NCBI RefSeq assembly: GCF_024734075.1
Contig: NZ_CP102850.1
Location: 3,596,001-3,660,000 of the forward strand
Source: Gordonia mangrovi
GTDB taxonomy: Bacteria; Actinomycetota; Actinomycetes; Mycobacteriales; Mycobacteriaceae
Length of the DNA stretch: 64,000 bases
Reading direction: 5' to 3'
Positions 43,912-53,993 of this stretch are shown here, in pieces; the stretch's first letter is position 1; each line of letters starts with the position of its first letter. The translations under genes were made by a program, and so were the position numbers. The notes beneath the pieces are model-generated. The model had not been told where the DNA came from and made no database searches. It was given only the letters and a program-made list of their open reading frames with translations.

Positions 43912-45863
43912 CCAGAACCGACTATCCCCACCTGTTCAGCCCGATCCGAGTGGGGACCATGCAGTTGCAGAATCGGATCATGGTGCCTACCCACGCCTTT
44001 GCCGATAGCAATCTGGTGGGAACGTCTGCAGAGGCGGACAGGTTCATTGCGTATTACCAGGCGAAGGCTCGCGGAGGTTCGTCGTGGGTATGCGGCGGCA
44101 GTATGCATCTGCGAACCCCGGTCGGGGTCGGTTTCGAGCCCAGTGGGATGGGTGCGTCCAAGGAGGGCATGTTCCGAAACGACCTCTTCGTACCGCGCGC
44201 GAGACTCTTCGCCGACGCGATGCACAGTGAAGGCGCGTACGCGTCGATGCAGATCGTGTTTATGGGAGGAACCCCGTTCGGACCCAGTCAGCGAGCCCAC
44301 GGGTTCGCCAACAACCGGGTGCCACATGCGTTGACCACCGGAGAGATCGGCGAGATCGTTGCCGAGTACGCGTTCACGGCCGGCCGGATGCGGGAGGCCG
44401 GTCTCGACGGCGCGGAACTGCACGCCAACAACGACGATCTACTGCAATGGTTCATGTCGCCGATGACCAACGATCGCGACGACAGATACGGCGGATCCGT
44501 CGCCTCTCGATTGACCCTGCTGCACGAGGTTCTGTCCGTCATCCGTGGCGTCGTCGGGAAAGAGTTCACGCTCGGCGCGCGTATCTGCATGGACGAAAGG
44601 ATCGCGGGCGGCTATGACAGTGATATCGCTCGGGAGTCCTTGGCGCTGATCGACAGTTGGGGGCTGGTCGACTATCTGCATCTCAACGTCGGGAACAACT
44701 GGGGCGAAACCACATACCTCCCGTTGCCGGACTTCGACACCGAGCATTGGATCGAGATGGCGGGAACGATGAAGGCGGTGGTCGGATGCCCGGTGATCTA
44801 CACCGGTCGAGTGACGACTCCCGAGGCCGCCGAACACATCGTGGCATCTGGGCACGCCGACATCGTGGGCATCGTACGGTCGAACATCGCCGACCCCGAG
44901 TTTGCGAACAAGGCCGCAACCGGGCGGGTCGCCGAGATCCGGCCGTGTGTGGCGTCGAACGACTGCCTGAGTCGCGTCACTTTGGACGGCATCAGTTTTG
45001 GATGTGCCGTGAACCCCAGGGCTGGTATGGAACAACTGGTCGTCGACACTGCGGCCCGACCCAAGAATGTACTCGTCATCGGCGGCGGCCCGGCAGGTAT
45101 CGAGGTTGCGGCCACAGCGGCAGAACGCGGTCATCGGGTTGCTCTATGGGAAGAAGGAGCCCAACTCGGAGGACAACTGTTGACCGCCGCCCGGATGCCT
45201 TACCAGGACGCCTTCGGCCGGTACCTCGACTACCAATCGACTCGGATCGAACGCGCGGGAGTCACAGTGGAGACGAGTTGCCGGGCAACCGCCGAGGCAG
45301 TTCTTGCTGCCGACGTCGACGAAGTCGTCGTGGCCACCGGGGCACGCGCGCACACACCGCTCGACATTCCTGGTATCACCTCCGCGCACGTCAAGGACGT
45401 ACGCGACGTGCTGCGAAACCCGGCAGGTGTCGGTCACAGAGTCGTGATGGTCGTCGAAGACGACCACATGGCTCCGTTGGGCACTGCGGATCTGTTGTCG
45501 TCGCGCGGACACGATCTGACGATTGTGTACCGGACCGCTGAGTTCGCTCCCTTGGTTGGCCGGTACAACATTGGGCCGTCGATGGCACGCTTGTTCGCCG
45601 CTAGAACCGTACTACTACCCATGCATCGATTGGCCGCGATCGAAGACAGGACCGTGCACACGGAGGACGTCTACGGTGGCTCGCTCACGTCATTCGAGGA
45701 CGTGGACAGCGTGGTACTCGCGTGTGGATCACGTTCGGATTCGCATCTGCATGCCGAGCTCGAGGGCAAAGTAGAGCATTTGCACTTGATCGGTGATGCG
45801 TACGCTTCGCGCCGCCTCACGTACGCGACTCGCCAGGGGGACGTTCTTGGCCGAATGCTGTGA
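43908..45863 (+). CDS. 2,4-dienoyl-CoA reductase-like OYE flavoenzyme
   Basis: 651 aa, ATG 43908. The N-terminal TIM barrel (HLFSPIRVGTMQLQNRIMVP, DDLLQWFMSPMTNDRDDRYG) binds FMN. The middle has a cysteine-rich cluster region (CVASNDCLSRVTLDGISFGC) that would bind a 4Fe-4S cluster, and the C-terminal FAD/NAD domain has VIGGGPAGIEVAATAAERG. This is the layout of FadH and related reductases. It could remove conjugated double bonds from dienoyl-CoAs or open rings. It is the coupled partner of the racemase gene. Confidence 0.88.
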   Translation: MTRTDYPHLFSPIRVGTMQLQNRIMVPTHAFADSNLVGTSAEADRFIAYYQAKARGGSSWVCGGSMHLRTPVGVGFEPSGMGASKEGMFRNDLFVPRARLFADAMHSEGAYASMQIVFMGGTPFGPSQRAHGFANNRVPHALTTGEIGEIVAEYAFTAGRMREAGLDGAELHANNDDLLQWFMSPMTNDRDDRYGGSVASRLTLLHEVLSVIRGVVGKEFTLGARICMDERIAGGYDSDIARESLALIDSWGLVDYLHLNVGNNWGETTYLPLPDFDTEHWIEMAGTMKAVVGCPVIYTGRVTTPEAAEHIVASGHADIVGIVRSNIADPEFANKAATGRVAEIRPCVASNDCLSRVTLDGISFGCAVNPRAGMEQLVVDTAARPKNVLVIGGGPAGIEVAATAAERGHRVALWEEGAQLGGQLLTAARMPYQDAFGRYLDYQSTRIERAGVTVETSCRATAEAVLAADVDEVVVATGARAHTPLDIPGITSAHVKDVRDVLRNPAGVGHRVVMVVEDDHMAPLGTADLLSSRGHDLTIVYRTAEFAPLVGRYNIGPSMARLFAARTVLLPMHRLAAIEDRTVHTEDVYGGSLTSFEDVDSVVLACGSRSDSHLHAELEGKVEHLHLIGDAYASRRLTYATRQGDVLGRML

Positions 45864-45906
45864 GAAATCGGCGAACTATTGCCTGAATCACGTCGACAGG
45901 GGTAGA

Positions 45907-45926
45907 TTAGTCGCAGACTAGAGTAT
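45907..45926. promoter_or_regulatory. Island operator box TTAGTC-GCAGACTA-GAGTAT
   Basis: The left arm is perfect and the right arm GAGTAT is shared with 17977 and 56220. It lies 127 nt upstream of the P450 start and controls the seven-gene P450 operon if active. Confidence 0.6.
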
Positions 45927-46053
45927 CTGCACGCCAACATACTCGCTATCTACGTGCCTTGTGCTGAGGTGGGCGATACCTCTGTCTTCCAGCCGCGAGA
46001 TGCCCATCATCTGGAGCATCAGAGATCTATTGATGTACAAGGAAGTTCACAAC

Positions 46054-47286
46054 ATGGATACTAAGTCCCCCGCCCAGACGGATCCGTCGGGACCGGCTCG
46101 CGAAGGGTTTCTGCACTCCACGCATCCGGCTCTGCAGGCAGATACCTGGAACGAAGTTAGTCGCCTTCGCGACGAAACACCAGTGTTCCGAAGTGACTTC
46201 GTGAATCCGGTCGACGAGAAATCCACCCTGTGGTACCTACTCGACTACGACTCGGTCTACAACGCGTTGCGCACACCGGACGTTTTCTCCAATGTTGGAT
46301 CGGCGCATCCCTTATCCGAGGGAGACCCTTACAGCATGCTGCCAGGGGAGCTCGATCCGCCTGATCATACGAAGATGCGGCGCGCGTTGGATCCGTACTT
46401 CGCGCCTTCAGCCATCAAGAAACTGGAAGACGCGGTCCGGGAAACTGCGATCACGTTGATCAAAGGATTTCAGCCACACGGCGCGTGCGACTTCGTGACC
46501 GATTTCGCGTTGCAGTTCCCTACATCAGTGTTCATGGAGTTGATGGGATTACCCAAGGAGAATCGAGACCAGCTGATGGGTTGGGTGAACGCGTTCTCGG
46601 CCATGATGGGTAGCGAACAAGCGATCTCGGCAGCCGTACAAGCTGAACAAGAGGTGCTTGCCTTCCTGGCGGAGTCGCTGGTGGACCGCAAAGAGAACCC
46701 ACAGGACGACTTCATGACCGCGGTCAGTCAGCTGGCTGTTGACGGCGAGGTGATTTCGCACAAAGAGCAGGTTGCGGTTGCGTACCTGTTCTTCCAGGCC
46801 GGTCTCGACACAGTGGCCAGCCAACTGGGATGGACGTTCAAACATCTGGCGGAAAACGATGAACTACGTCAGTCGATCGTCGAAGACCCGGATTTGATCT
46901 CCGGCACCGTCGAAGAGGCCCTCCGCTGTTTCAGTGTTCTTTCCCATACAATGATTGCCGCGAAAGACGCTGACGTGCAAGGCTGCCCGATCAAGAAGGA
47001 TGATCGGGTCGTCACCCTCATCTCGGCCGCCAATCGCGATCCGCAGGAGTTTCCCGACGCCGACGAGTTCGATCCTACGCGTAAGCCCAATCGGCACATC
47101 GCCTTCGGAATCGGCCCCCATCGCTGCATCGGATCCCATCTTGCGCGGCTCGAGCTGAACGTCGCGCTCGAAGAGTGGCACAAGCGAATCCCGAACTACA
47201 GCATCGAGAAAGGCGCTGACCTGAATCCAAGTATGGGCTGGGCAGTGACGCGACTTTCATCGCTGCCGCTGCGCTGGGAGCCGTAG
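46054..47286 (+). CDS. Cytochrome P450
   Basis: 410 aa from ATG 46054; AAGGAAG is 8 nt upstream, and the longer frame is less likely. It has the ExxR motif in TVEEALRCFS, the I-helix LFFQAGLDTVASQLGW, and the heme loop FGIGPHRCIGSHLARLELNV with the thiolate Cys358. It is a bacterial class I P450 that takes electrons from a ferredoxin and reductase; the ferredoxin gene follows directly. The substrate is unknown. First gene of a seven-gene operon. Confidence 0.93.
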   Translation: MDTKSPAQTDPSGPAREGFLHSTHPALQADTWNEVSRLRDETPVFRSDFVNPVDEKSTLWYLLDYDSVYNALRTPDVFSNVGSAHPLSEGDPYSMLPGELDPPDHTKMRRALDPYFAPSAIKKLEDAVRETAITLIKGFQPHGACDFVTDFALQFPTSVFMELMGLPKENRDQLMGWVNAFSAMMGSEQAISAAVQAEQEVLAFLAESLVDRKENPQDDFMTAVSQLAVDGEVISHKEQVAVAYLFFQAGLDTVASQLGWTFKHLAENDELRQSIVEDPDLISGTVEEALRCFSVLSHTMIAAKDADVQGCPIKKDDRVVTLISAANRDPQEFPDADEFDPTRKPNRHIAFGIGPHRCIGSHLARLELNVALEEWHKRIPNYSIEKGADLNPSMGWAVTRLSSLPLRWEP

Positions 47287-47288
47287 AC

Positions 47289-47483
47289 ATGATTGTCCGC
47301 GTAGACAGCAACTACTGCACGGGACATGGCCGCTGCGTTGCATTCGCGCCGGATTTGTTCGAGTTGGGGGACGAGGGCTTCCTCGACATCGAGGATCAGG
47401 TGGTGCCCGACAACCTCCTTGGGGCGGTCCGCGAAGCCGTCCAGAACTGCCCGGAGCGAGCAATCTCGCTCATCGATGACTGA
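47289..47483 (+). CDS. Small 3Fe-4S-type ferredoxin
   Basis: 64 aa. YCTGHGRCVAFAPDLFELGD and a later NCPERAISLIDD give three cluster cysteines (C-x5-C and CP), with a Gly/His where a fourth Cys would be. This is the mycobacterial Fdx type that serves P450s. It starts 2 nt after the P450 stop, which confirms the partnership. FprB at 37830 is the likely reductase. Confidence 0.93.
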   Translation: MIVRVDSNYCTGHGRCVAFAPDLFELGDEGFLDIEDQVVPDNLLGAVREAVQNCPERAISLIDD

Positions 47484-47522
47484 GTTGTCCCAGTACTGCA
47501 GAACATGAGGAGAACGATTCCT

Positions 47523-48449
47523 TTGAGTGAGAAACGCTTTGACGGTCGGGTTGCCGTCATCACTGGGGCGGGAGGTGGGTTGGGATTCGAGCACGCAAGA
47601 TTGTTCGCATCCCGAGGGGCACACGTAGTGATCAACGATATCGGCGGCTCGGTGACCGGTGATGGCAGCGACCGCGGTGCGGCTCAACGTGCCGCGGATG
47701 AGATCATCGCATTGGGGGGATCTGCAGTAGCGGATGCGAACTCGGTATCGACGCCCGCGGGTGCGGCGGAACTCATCGAGACCGCGCTGGAGGCGTTCGG
47801 TGGTGTTGACATCGTCGTGAACAACGCCGGCATTCTGCGCGACAAATCACTCCTCAAAGTGAAGCCGAACGACTTTCGCGCCGTTCTTGATGTACACCTG
47901 CTGGGAACCTTCCTCGTCACGCAAGCAGCTTTCGGCCACATGCGGGCGAAAGGGTACGGCCGGTTCGTCAACACGGCATCCCCTGCGGGACTGTATGGGA
48001 ACTTCGGACAGGCGAACTACTCCGCGGCGAAGGCCGGAATAGTCGGGCTCACCAGAACGGTATCGATCGAGGGTGCCAAGTTTGGGATCTCGGCAAATGC
48101 AATCTCCCCGGCCGCGCATACCCGAATGACGGAAAACCTCCTCGGCCAACTGTTCGATGGTGCGAGCGCCGACGTCCTCGACGCCGCGAAAGTGTCACCT
48201 GTTGTCGCGTGGCTCTCCCACGAGGACACCGACGTGACGGGCCAGGTCTTTGGAACCGCTGGGGGCCTGGTCACCAAGGTGTTTATTGCCGAGACGAAAG
48301 GCATCTTCGAGGCGAACCCGACGATCGAGAACATCGCCGCCAGGGAAGCAGAAATTTTAGACGAGCAAGGTTACCTCGTCCCCGAGGACGTCGGGGCCAG
48401 CATGGCACCGCTCCTCGAGCACTATGCGAGCAATGTAGGACAGCTATGA
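47523..48449 (+). CDS. SDR, Hsd4A/multifunctional-enzyme-type 3-hydroxyacyl-CoA dehydrogenase
   Basis: About 308 aa from TTG 47523, with AGGAGA at a suitable distance; an upstream ATG at 47505 is the alternative. Motifs are VAVITGAGGGLGFEHARLFA, VVNNAGILRDKSLLKVKPND, and NYSAAKAGIVGLTRTVSIEG. The sequence of the NNAGILRD-(K/R)-S region and the long C-terminal tail are typical of the R-specific 3-hydroxyacyl-CoA dehydrogenase (Hsd4A) group. It overlaps the next gene by 4 nt. Confidence 0.85.
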   Translation: MSEKRFDGRVAVITGAGGGLGFEHARLFASRGAHVVINDIGGSVTGDGSDRGAAQRAADEIIALGGSAVADANSVSTPAGAAELIETALEAFGGVDIVVNNAGILRDKSLLKVKPNDFRAVLDVHLLGTFLVTQAAFGHMRAKGYGRFVNTASPAGLYGNFGQANYSAAKAGIVGLTRTVSIEGAKFGISANAISPAAHTRMTENLLGQLFDGASADVLDAAKVSPVVAWLSHEDTDVTGQVFGTAGGLVTKVFIAETKGIFEANPTIENIAAREAEILDEQGYLVPEDVGASMAPLLEHYASNVGQL

Positions 48450-48889
48450 ACACCGAGTTGATGGCGCTCCTCGACGAGAAGGCGATTGTGGACGTAACCA
48501 TCAGGTACGCCACAGCGCTGGACACCAAGGACTGGCAGCGGTTACGCGAGTGTTTCACGCCTGACGCGGTTGCCCGCTACGGGGTCATCGCGGACTGCAC
48601 GGGCGTAGACGCCATCATCGAACAGGTGAGTGACGGAATGGACTACCTTGCCCAGACACAGCACATCCTCACCAATCACGTGGTCCTGCTCGACGGTGAC
48701 TCGGCAACCTGTGTGTGTTACCTGCAGGCCCAACACCTCAGAGACAATGCGAAACCATCGTGGAACTTCATCCTGGCCGGCCAGTACTCGGACTCGCTGG
48801 TGCGAACCGGAGACGGATGGCGGATCAGTGAACGCTCACTCGAGCTCTGGTGGACGGCCGGCGACCCAGCTGTCATCGCGCGAGATTGA
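48446..48889 (+). CDS. SnoaL/NTF2-like protein
   Basis: 147 aa, ATG 48446. It has the family layout: DEKAIVDVTIRYATALDTKD, LRECFTPDAVARYGVI, ILTNHVVLLDGDSATCVCYL, and GDGWRISERSLELWW. The opening (x-I-x-x-x-x-x-R-Y-A-x-A-x-D) is typical of SnoaL-like isomerases/dehydratases. It is the second such protein in the island; the other is next to the LLM gene. Coupled to the SDR upstream by an ATGA overlap. Confidence 0.82.
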   Translation: MNTELMALLDEKAIVDVTIRYATALDTKDWQRLRECFTPDAVARYGVIADCTGVDAIIEQVSDGMDYLAQTQHILTNHVVLLDGDSATCVCYLQAQHLRDNAKPSWNFILAGQYSDSLVRTGDGWRISERSLELWWTAGDPAVIARD

Positions 48890-48981
48890 AGTGACTTTCG
48901 TAGCAATAGTTCATCTTGATCAGACCGTTCGTGGCGTCAGTCCCGTTGGGAGCGCTAGGTCAGACATACAAAGGAGTGGCA

Positions 48982-50208
48982 GTGGCACGGCAGGCAGTGA
49001 TCATCGACGGCGTCAGAAGTCCGCGCGGAAAGGGCAAGGCGACCGGCGGGCTTCACGGTATCCATCCGCAAGAAGTTCTCGCGCAAGTACTCAACGCGCT
49101 CATCGAACAGTCCGGTGTCGCGGTGGAGGATGTCGAGGATGTCGTCATCGGCAATGGTGATCCGTCCGGCGATCATGCCAACGACATCGGCCGGTTGGCG
49201 GCCCTTGCGGCCGGGTGGCCGGTCACAGTCCCCGGCGTGACTCTGAACCGTTTCTGCGGGTCGGGACAACAGGCGATCATGTTCGCGGCCATGGGAATCA
49301 GGTCGGGGTGGCAAGACGTTGTCGTCGCAGGTGGCGTCGAATCGATGTCCCGATACCCCGGAGGGGTTGCTACCCCAACGGCCGCCGGGAACGGGCATTT
49401 GTTGGAGATCTATCCGCTGGTTCCGCAGGGGATCTCGGCTGACTTGATCGCGACGCGCGAGGGCTTTACACGGGCTGATGTGGATGCTTTTGCAGCACGC
49501 AGTCAAGACCTCACGGCCATCGCGCAAGCCGCCGGCAGGCACAAGCGCAGTATCGTTCCCATCTTGGACGCCGAAGGCAATGTCGCGATCGATCACGACG
49601 AACACCCCAGGGCCGGGACGACCGTCGACTCGCTGGCCTCTCTGAGCCCGTCATTTGCGAGACAGGGTTCGAAAGTACGCGATGGTGGCCTGACATACGA
49701 CCAGATGTGTTCGCAGGTTTACCCGGAGGTCACCGCTGTCGACCACGTACACCACGCAGGAAACTCCTCGGGTGTCGTCGACGGCGCATCCGCCGTGCTC
49801 GTGACGTCCGATGACTACGCGAAAACCCACGGCCTCAATGCCCGCGCCCGTATTACGTCGGTCGCTGTCGCCGGCGCCGACCCAGTCATCATGCTGACAG
49901 CCCCGGGTCCTGCCTCGGAGGCAGTCCTCGCCAAAGCCGGCATGTCAGTATCCGACATCGACCTGTGGGAGATCAACGAAGCGTTCGCGGCCGTGCCACT
50001 GAAGGTGATCAAGGACCTGAAGATCGACGAAGACCGCGTGAACGTGAACGGCGGCGGAATCGCTCTCGGTCATCCGATCGGCGCAACCGGACCGATGTTG
50101 TTTCAGACGGTCCTCGATGAACTAGAGCGTCGTGGGCTGAGCACAGGACTGATTACCATGTGCACCGGCGGTGGCATGGCGACCGCCACCGTCATCGAGA
50201 GGATCTGA
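48982..50208 (+). CDS. Acetyl-CoA acetyltransferase (thiolase)
   Basis: 408 aa from GTG 48982, with AAAGGAG 5 nt upstream; the longer frame is not protein-like. It has [20 protein letters not shown] (nucleophile Cys), [40 protein letters not shown], and [20 protein letters not shown] with [15 protein letters not shown] (second active Cys). It is intact and may replace the broken thiolase at 40461. It splits a 3-ketoacyl-CoA. Confidence 0.9.
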   Translation: MARQAVIIDGVRSPRGKGKATGGLHGIHPQEVLAQVLNALIEQSGVAVEDVEDVVIGNGDPSGDHANDIGRLAALAAGWPVTVPGVTLNRFCGSGQQAIMFAAMGIRSGWQDVVVAGGVESMSRYPGGVATPTAAGNGHLLEIYPLVPQGISADLIATREGFTRADVDAFAARSQDLTAIAQAAGRHKRSIVPILDAEGNVAIDHDEHPRAGTTVDSLASLSPSFARQGSKVRDGGLTYDQMCSQVYPEVTAVDHVHHAGNSSGVVDGASAVLVTSDDYAKTHGLNARARITSVAVAGADPVIMLTAPGPASEAVLAKAGMSVSDIDLWEINEAFAAVPLKVIKDLKIDEDRVNVNGGGIALGHPIGATGPMLFQTVLDELERRGLSTGLITMCTGGGMATATVIERI

Positions 50209-50219
50209 GGCGTCCAGCG

Positions 50220-51383
50220 ATGACGGTCGATCCGATCACACCCAACCATCTGTCCGAATTGCGGGAGAGGATTCAGGAGCTGGCCGGATCCCGGCTGTCC
50301 GCGTTCGTCAACGAGACCGAGACGACCGGCATTATCCCATCGGCTGCCCTGGTGGCCATGTCGGAGACGGGTTGTTTTGGACGAGCCCTGCCCGCTGATT
50401 TCGGCGGAACCGGAGAAGGGCTGCGCGCGTTCTGCATTCAGCAGGAAGAGCTCGCCAGGGTATGGCCGACGGCAGCGGTGGCAGCGACATGGACAAATCT
50501 TAGCGGCATCTTGCTCACGAAGTTCGGCACTCCTGCCCAGCAGGCAGAGTTGCTCGCTGCCATCGCAACAGGTCGATCCATGGGTGCAGTTGCCTGGACC
50601 GAACCCCATGGTGGTTCAGATGCCGCGTCGCTGCGAACGACAGCCGTTCGGGTGGAGGGCGGCTGGCTCTTGTCGGGATCCAAGCGACTCATCGACAATG
50701 CGGCGAAGGCCGACTTCATCATCGTCGGCGCACGTAGCGACCTCGATGGACCACCGCGTCGCGCGATGTCGATGTTTGTTGTCAGGCGCGACAATCCCGG
50801 ATTTCACTTCGGCGGCACCTACGAGACTCTCGGTCTCAAAGGTGCAGGGGTCGGTCATTTCACGCTCCAGAACTGCTTCATCCCCGATGCCGATGTCTTC
50901 GGTGACATCGGGCGGGGGTTCTATCAGATGATGGCGATGGTCGAGTTCGGACGCACTGGAGTTGCCGCTATGTGCGTGGGTATTGCCCAGCGCGCACTCG
51001 ACTCGGCGGTTGAATTCTTGACTGAGCGAGTATCGTTCGGGCGGAAGCTGTCGGACAACGACGTGATTCTTGCCGCCATCGCCGACATGCGTATCAAGCT
51101 AGACGGCGCGCGTATGTTGACCGAACGTGCGGCGATCATGTTCGATGCAGGCGAGAGATGTACGGCCGAGGCGGCTATCGCGAAAGTCTTCGCATCTGAG
51201 GTCGCCATTGACACCACTGCCTGTGCGCTACATCTCCATGGTGGAATCGGATTCACGAGTGAGGTACCGATCGAACGGTTCTTCCGGGACTGTCAAGCTT
51301 TTACTATCGGTGAAGGCACCTCGGAAGTTCTAAGGATGGTCATTGGGCGTCACGAGTTCGCACGGAGCAGGTCGACGAAATGA
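50220..51383 (+). CDS. Acyl-CoA dehydrogenase
   Basis: 387 aa from ATG 50220. It shows WTEPHGGSDAASLRTTAVRV, LLSGSKRLIDNAAKADF, VSFGRKLSDNDVILAAIAD, ALHLHGGIGFTSEVPIERFF, and the C-terminal EGTSEVLRMVIGRHEF. It is an ordinary single-type FadE with a complete tail. The short spacing to the thiolase upstream and the 4-nt overlap with the hydratase downstream place it in the P450 operon. Confidence 0.9.
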   Translation: MTVDPITPNHLSELRERIQELAGSRLSAFVNETETTGIIPSAALVAMSETGCFGRALPADFGGTGEGLRAFCIQQEELARVWPTAAVAATWTNLSGILLTKFGTPAQQAELLAAIATGRSMGAVAWTEPHGGSDAASLRTTAVRVEGGWLLSGSKRLIDNAAKADFIIVGARSDLDGPPRRAMSMFVVRRDNPGFHFGGTYETLGLKGAGVGHFTLQNCFIPDADVFGDIGRGFYQMMAMVEFGRTGVAAMCVGIAQRALDSAVEFLTERVSFGRKLSDNDVILAAIADMRIKLDGARMLTERAAIMFDAGERCTAEAAIAKVFASEVAIDTTACALHLHGGIGFTSEVPIERFFRDCQAFTIGEGTSEVLRMVIGRHEFARSRSTK

Positions 51384-52072
51384 ACCACGTTCGTACGCAA
51401 GACTTCTCTGTTATACGGTGCGCTTCTGCTGACGGCATACGGCACATCCAGTTGTCCGACGCCGAACGTAACAATACGCTGGGGCCTCAGATGGTGATGG
51501 AACTGCGAACGGCCATCGAGAAGTCTACTGCGTCAGAAACTCTGCTGTTTTCAGCCGAAGGCCGGAACTTCTGCGCTGGCGGTGACCATGACGAACTGGC
51601 GAAGCTGTCGACGGACGAGTTCCGCGCTTACGTGACCGGTCTCAAGTCATTGTTTGGTGAGATTCTGACGGCTTCACCGTCTGTCGTCTGCGTTCAACGA
51701 GCGGCGGTGGGCGGGGGAGCCGAGCTCGCTCTGCGGGCAGATCTCATACTTGCGGGCGACGACGCCTATTTTCAGTTCCCGCAGTTGAGTGTGGGCGCCA
51801 GGGTCGGCGCCGAGACGCTCGCCTTGCTCATCAGCCGGGTGGGCCTGGGCAAGGCTCGTCGTTGGTGCTTGACGGGCGAACGGATCGATGCGCCCTCGGC
51901 ACTAAAGGCCGGTCTCATCGATGACGTGGTGGAACCGTCGGAGTTACTCTCCGTAGGAACGGATCTGGCCAAGAAGCTCGCCGAACTCTCGGGTGCGGGG
52001 GTGTCGCGCTTCAAGAGCACCGTTAACTCCTTGATCGTACCCGCGGACCATTCAGGCATCGCTGTTCGCTAG
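51380..52072 (+). CDS. Short enoyl-CoA hydratase-like protein
   Basis: 230 aa, shorter than the usual 255-265. It has LLFSAEGRNFCAGGDHDELA, VCVQRAAVGGGAELALRADL and FQFPQLSVGARVGAETLALL. The expected catalytic Glu in the second motif is replaced (VGARVGAE) and the C-terminal helices are short, so hydratase activity is uncertain. Last gene of the P450 operon. Its stop overlaps by 4 nt the stop of the convergent hydratase gene. Confidence 0.85.
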   Translation: MNHVRTQDFSVIRCASADGIRHIQLSDAERNNTLGPQMVMELRTAIEKSTASETLLFSAEGRNFCAGGDHDELAKLSTDEFRAYVTGLKSLFGEILTASPSVVCVQRAAVGGGAELALRADLILAGDDAYFQFPQLSVGARVGAETLALLISRVGLGKARRWCLTGERIDAPSALKAGLIDDVVEPSELLSVGTDLAKKLAELSGAGVSRFKSTVNSLIVPADHSGIAVR

Positions 52073-52845
52073 CCAGGATTCTCGTCGGCTCGGAACTGTG
52101 GTGACCGCTTCTGTGCGAACGCCCGACCTGCCTCTCTGGCTTCAGAGGTGCCGAATGCCACCGTTTGATTCAGGGATTCGGAATCGATGGCCCTCTTGAA
52201 CGAGCTCTCGAACGAGTTGTTCAGAGCCGATTTCATCATCGACAGAGCAAGTGTCGGACCATCGGCAAGGTCTTGTGCCCAGGAAGCAACAACGTTGTCG
52301 ATCTCGGTCGCCGGCACCACTCGATTGATCAATCCGATTCGCTCCGCTTCGTCAGCCTCCACCCGGCGGCTGAAGAACACGAGTTCTTTCGCTTTCGCGA
52401 TGCCGATCAAGCGTGGCAACGACCATGATGCGCCACCGTCGAGCGCGATGCCACGGTCGGCAAATATCTCGCCGAATATCGCATCCTGCGACGCCACGAC
52501 CAAGTCGCAGCACAGAGCCAGGTTGCATCCAAATCCCATCGCCGCACCACTCACTTTGGCGATGACGGGTCGGGGGAGGTCGTGGATCACCGTACATAGC
52601 TGCCCGACCCTGGTCATGAATGTCAACGGGTCCGGAGACACTGGCTCGGACAAATCCATTCCCGAACAGAACGCACCACCCGCACCGGTCAATATCACCG
52701 CACGGTCGGCCGGGGTGCGCGCAATCTTCTCGAATGCGTATAACAGGTCTTCGACAACTGCGCCGGTGATGGCGTTGCGACGTTTCGGGCGATCTATCGT
52801 GACAGTGACGACGCCGAGTGATCTCTCGACCAACACCGTACTCAT
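52069..52845 (-). CDS. Enoyl-CoA hydratase/isomerase
   Basis: 258 aa, ATG 52845 (the longer frame upstream is not protein-like). It has LTGAGGAFCSGMDLSEPVSP, KVSGAAMGFGCNLALCCDLV, and IFGEIFADRGIALDGGASWS. The later motif lacks the canonical Glu, so the reaction may be a specialised crotonase one. It is the downstream end of a four-gene minus-strand operon (SDR, MaoC, FadE, ECH). Confidence 0.88.
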   Translation of the reverse strand: MSTVLVERSLGVVTVTIDRPKRRNAITGAVVEDLLYAFEKIARTPADRAVILTGAGGAFCSGMDLSEPVSPDPLTFMTRVGQLCTVIHDLPRPVIAKVSGAAMGFGCNLALCCDLVVASQDAIFGEIFADRGIALDGGASWSLPRLIGIAKAKELVFFSRRVEADEAERIGLINRVVPATEIDNVVASWAQDLADGPTLALSMMKSALNNSFESSFKRAIDSESLNQTVAFGTSEAREAGRAFAQKRSPQFRADENPG

Positions 52846-53993
52846 CGAGCACCGATCAATCCGGCCGTTGCCGCGACCGTTTCGCGGTACGCCGCAGGTG
52901 ATCCGAACATCAACTCGGTAGCCTTTGCTCGTCGGAAGTAGAGATGGGAGTCGTGTTCCCATGTGAACCCGAGGCCACCGTATACGTGCAGGGTCTCGTC
53001 GGCCGCGAACATGAACGCATCCGAGCAGACCGACTTCGCGATCGCCGACAGCAGGTCCATTTGCTTCCTGGTCGCGGGCCCGGGGTCGATCAAATACTTG
53101 TCTACTGCCGCCACGGCTTCGGCGGCGGCGGATCGGGCGAATTCGACCCGCAACAGTACATTCACCAAGGTGTGTTTGATCGCTTGAAAGCTGCCGATCT
53201 TCCGGTCGAACTGGATTCGCTGCTTGGAATAGTCGACCGCGCCGTCGAGGCAACGCTGCGCTGCACCCACCTGCTCCGCGGCGAGCAGCGCAAGAGCCAT
53301 GGCCCGAGCGATGTCGAACATCTCTGCCAAGTCGTCGGCAATCTCGACGACTTCGGCGCGGGCGCCATCGAGAGCAACGGAGCCGAAAGCTCGGGTTTTG
53401 TCGAGCGAGATACTCCAATCGACTGAGACATTCGCCGCGGCGGTTTCGACCGCGAACAGTCTCGGTCCGTCAGGGGTCGAGGCCGCCAGCAGGACAAGAT
53501 CGCAGATCCCTGCATCCAGGACGAATCTCTTGCGTCCGGTCAGCGTCCAACCATCGGGTTCGCTGGTGGCGGACACGTCCCGCGACGATGCGTCCCATGA
53601 CCCGGACGTGTCGAAACAGGCAACGGTTGCGATGGTGTCACCTTCACCGATCCGGCGGAGGAGGCCAGGGCCGTGTCCGTTGTTGTCGGTCAGGCGCAAC
53701 ACAGACGTGGCAAGTGCAACGGTCGAGAGAAACGGTACGGGCGACAGACTCGCCCCCAGCTCCGCTGCCACGATCGCAGCGTCGGCGAAGGTGCCCTCAG
53801 GTCCGTCATCCGATGCCGGTATCAACAAGCCGCTGACCCCGATCTCCTTGCTCAGCACCTGCCAGAGCTCAGGGTCGTGAGGAATGGTCCCTGATTCGCT
53901 GTCCTGCAGAAACATTCGAGAGCCGCTACTACCGTCGATCGCGCGACGAACTGCCGATCGCAACTCGAGCTGCTCGTCGGTCAAAGAGGTCAC
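52842..53993 (-). CDS. Acyl-CoA dehydrogenase, beta-type
   Basis: 383 aa. It begins SLTDEQLELRSAVRRAID and has SKQRIQFDRKIGSFQAIKHT and LHVYGGLGFTWEHDSHLYFR. The usual C-terminal FAD tail (E-I-Q-R-N-I-I) is absent, as in the beta subunits of FadE heterotetramers. It may pair with one of the alpha-type FadE proteins of the island (25780 or 50220). It overlaps its neighbours by 4 nt on both sides. Confidence 0.87.
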   Translation of the reverse strand: MTSLTDEQLELRSAVRRAIDGSSGSRMFLQDSESGTIPHDPELWQVLSKEIGVSGLLIPASDDGPEGTFADAAIVAAELGASLSPVPFLSTVALATSVLRLTDNNGHGPGLLRRIGEGDTIATVACFDTSGSWDASSRDVSATSEPDGWTLTGRKRFVLDAGICDLVLLAASTPDGPRLFAVETAAANVSVDWSISLDKTRAFGSVALDGARAEVVEIADDLAEMFDIARAMALALLAAEQVGAAQRCLDGAVDYSKQRIQFDRKIGSFQAIKHTLVNVLLRVEFARSAAAEAVAAVDKYLIDPGPATRKQMDLLSAIAKSVCSDAFMFAADETLHVYGGLGFTWEHDSHLYFRRAKATELMFGSPAAYRETVAATAGLIGAR

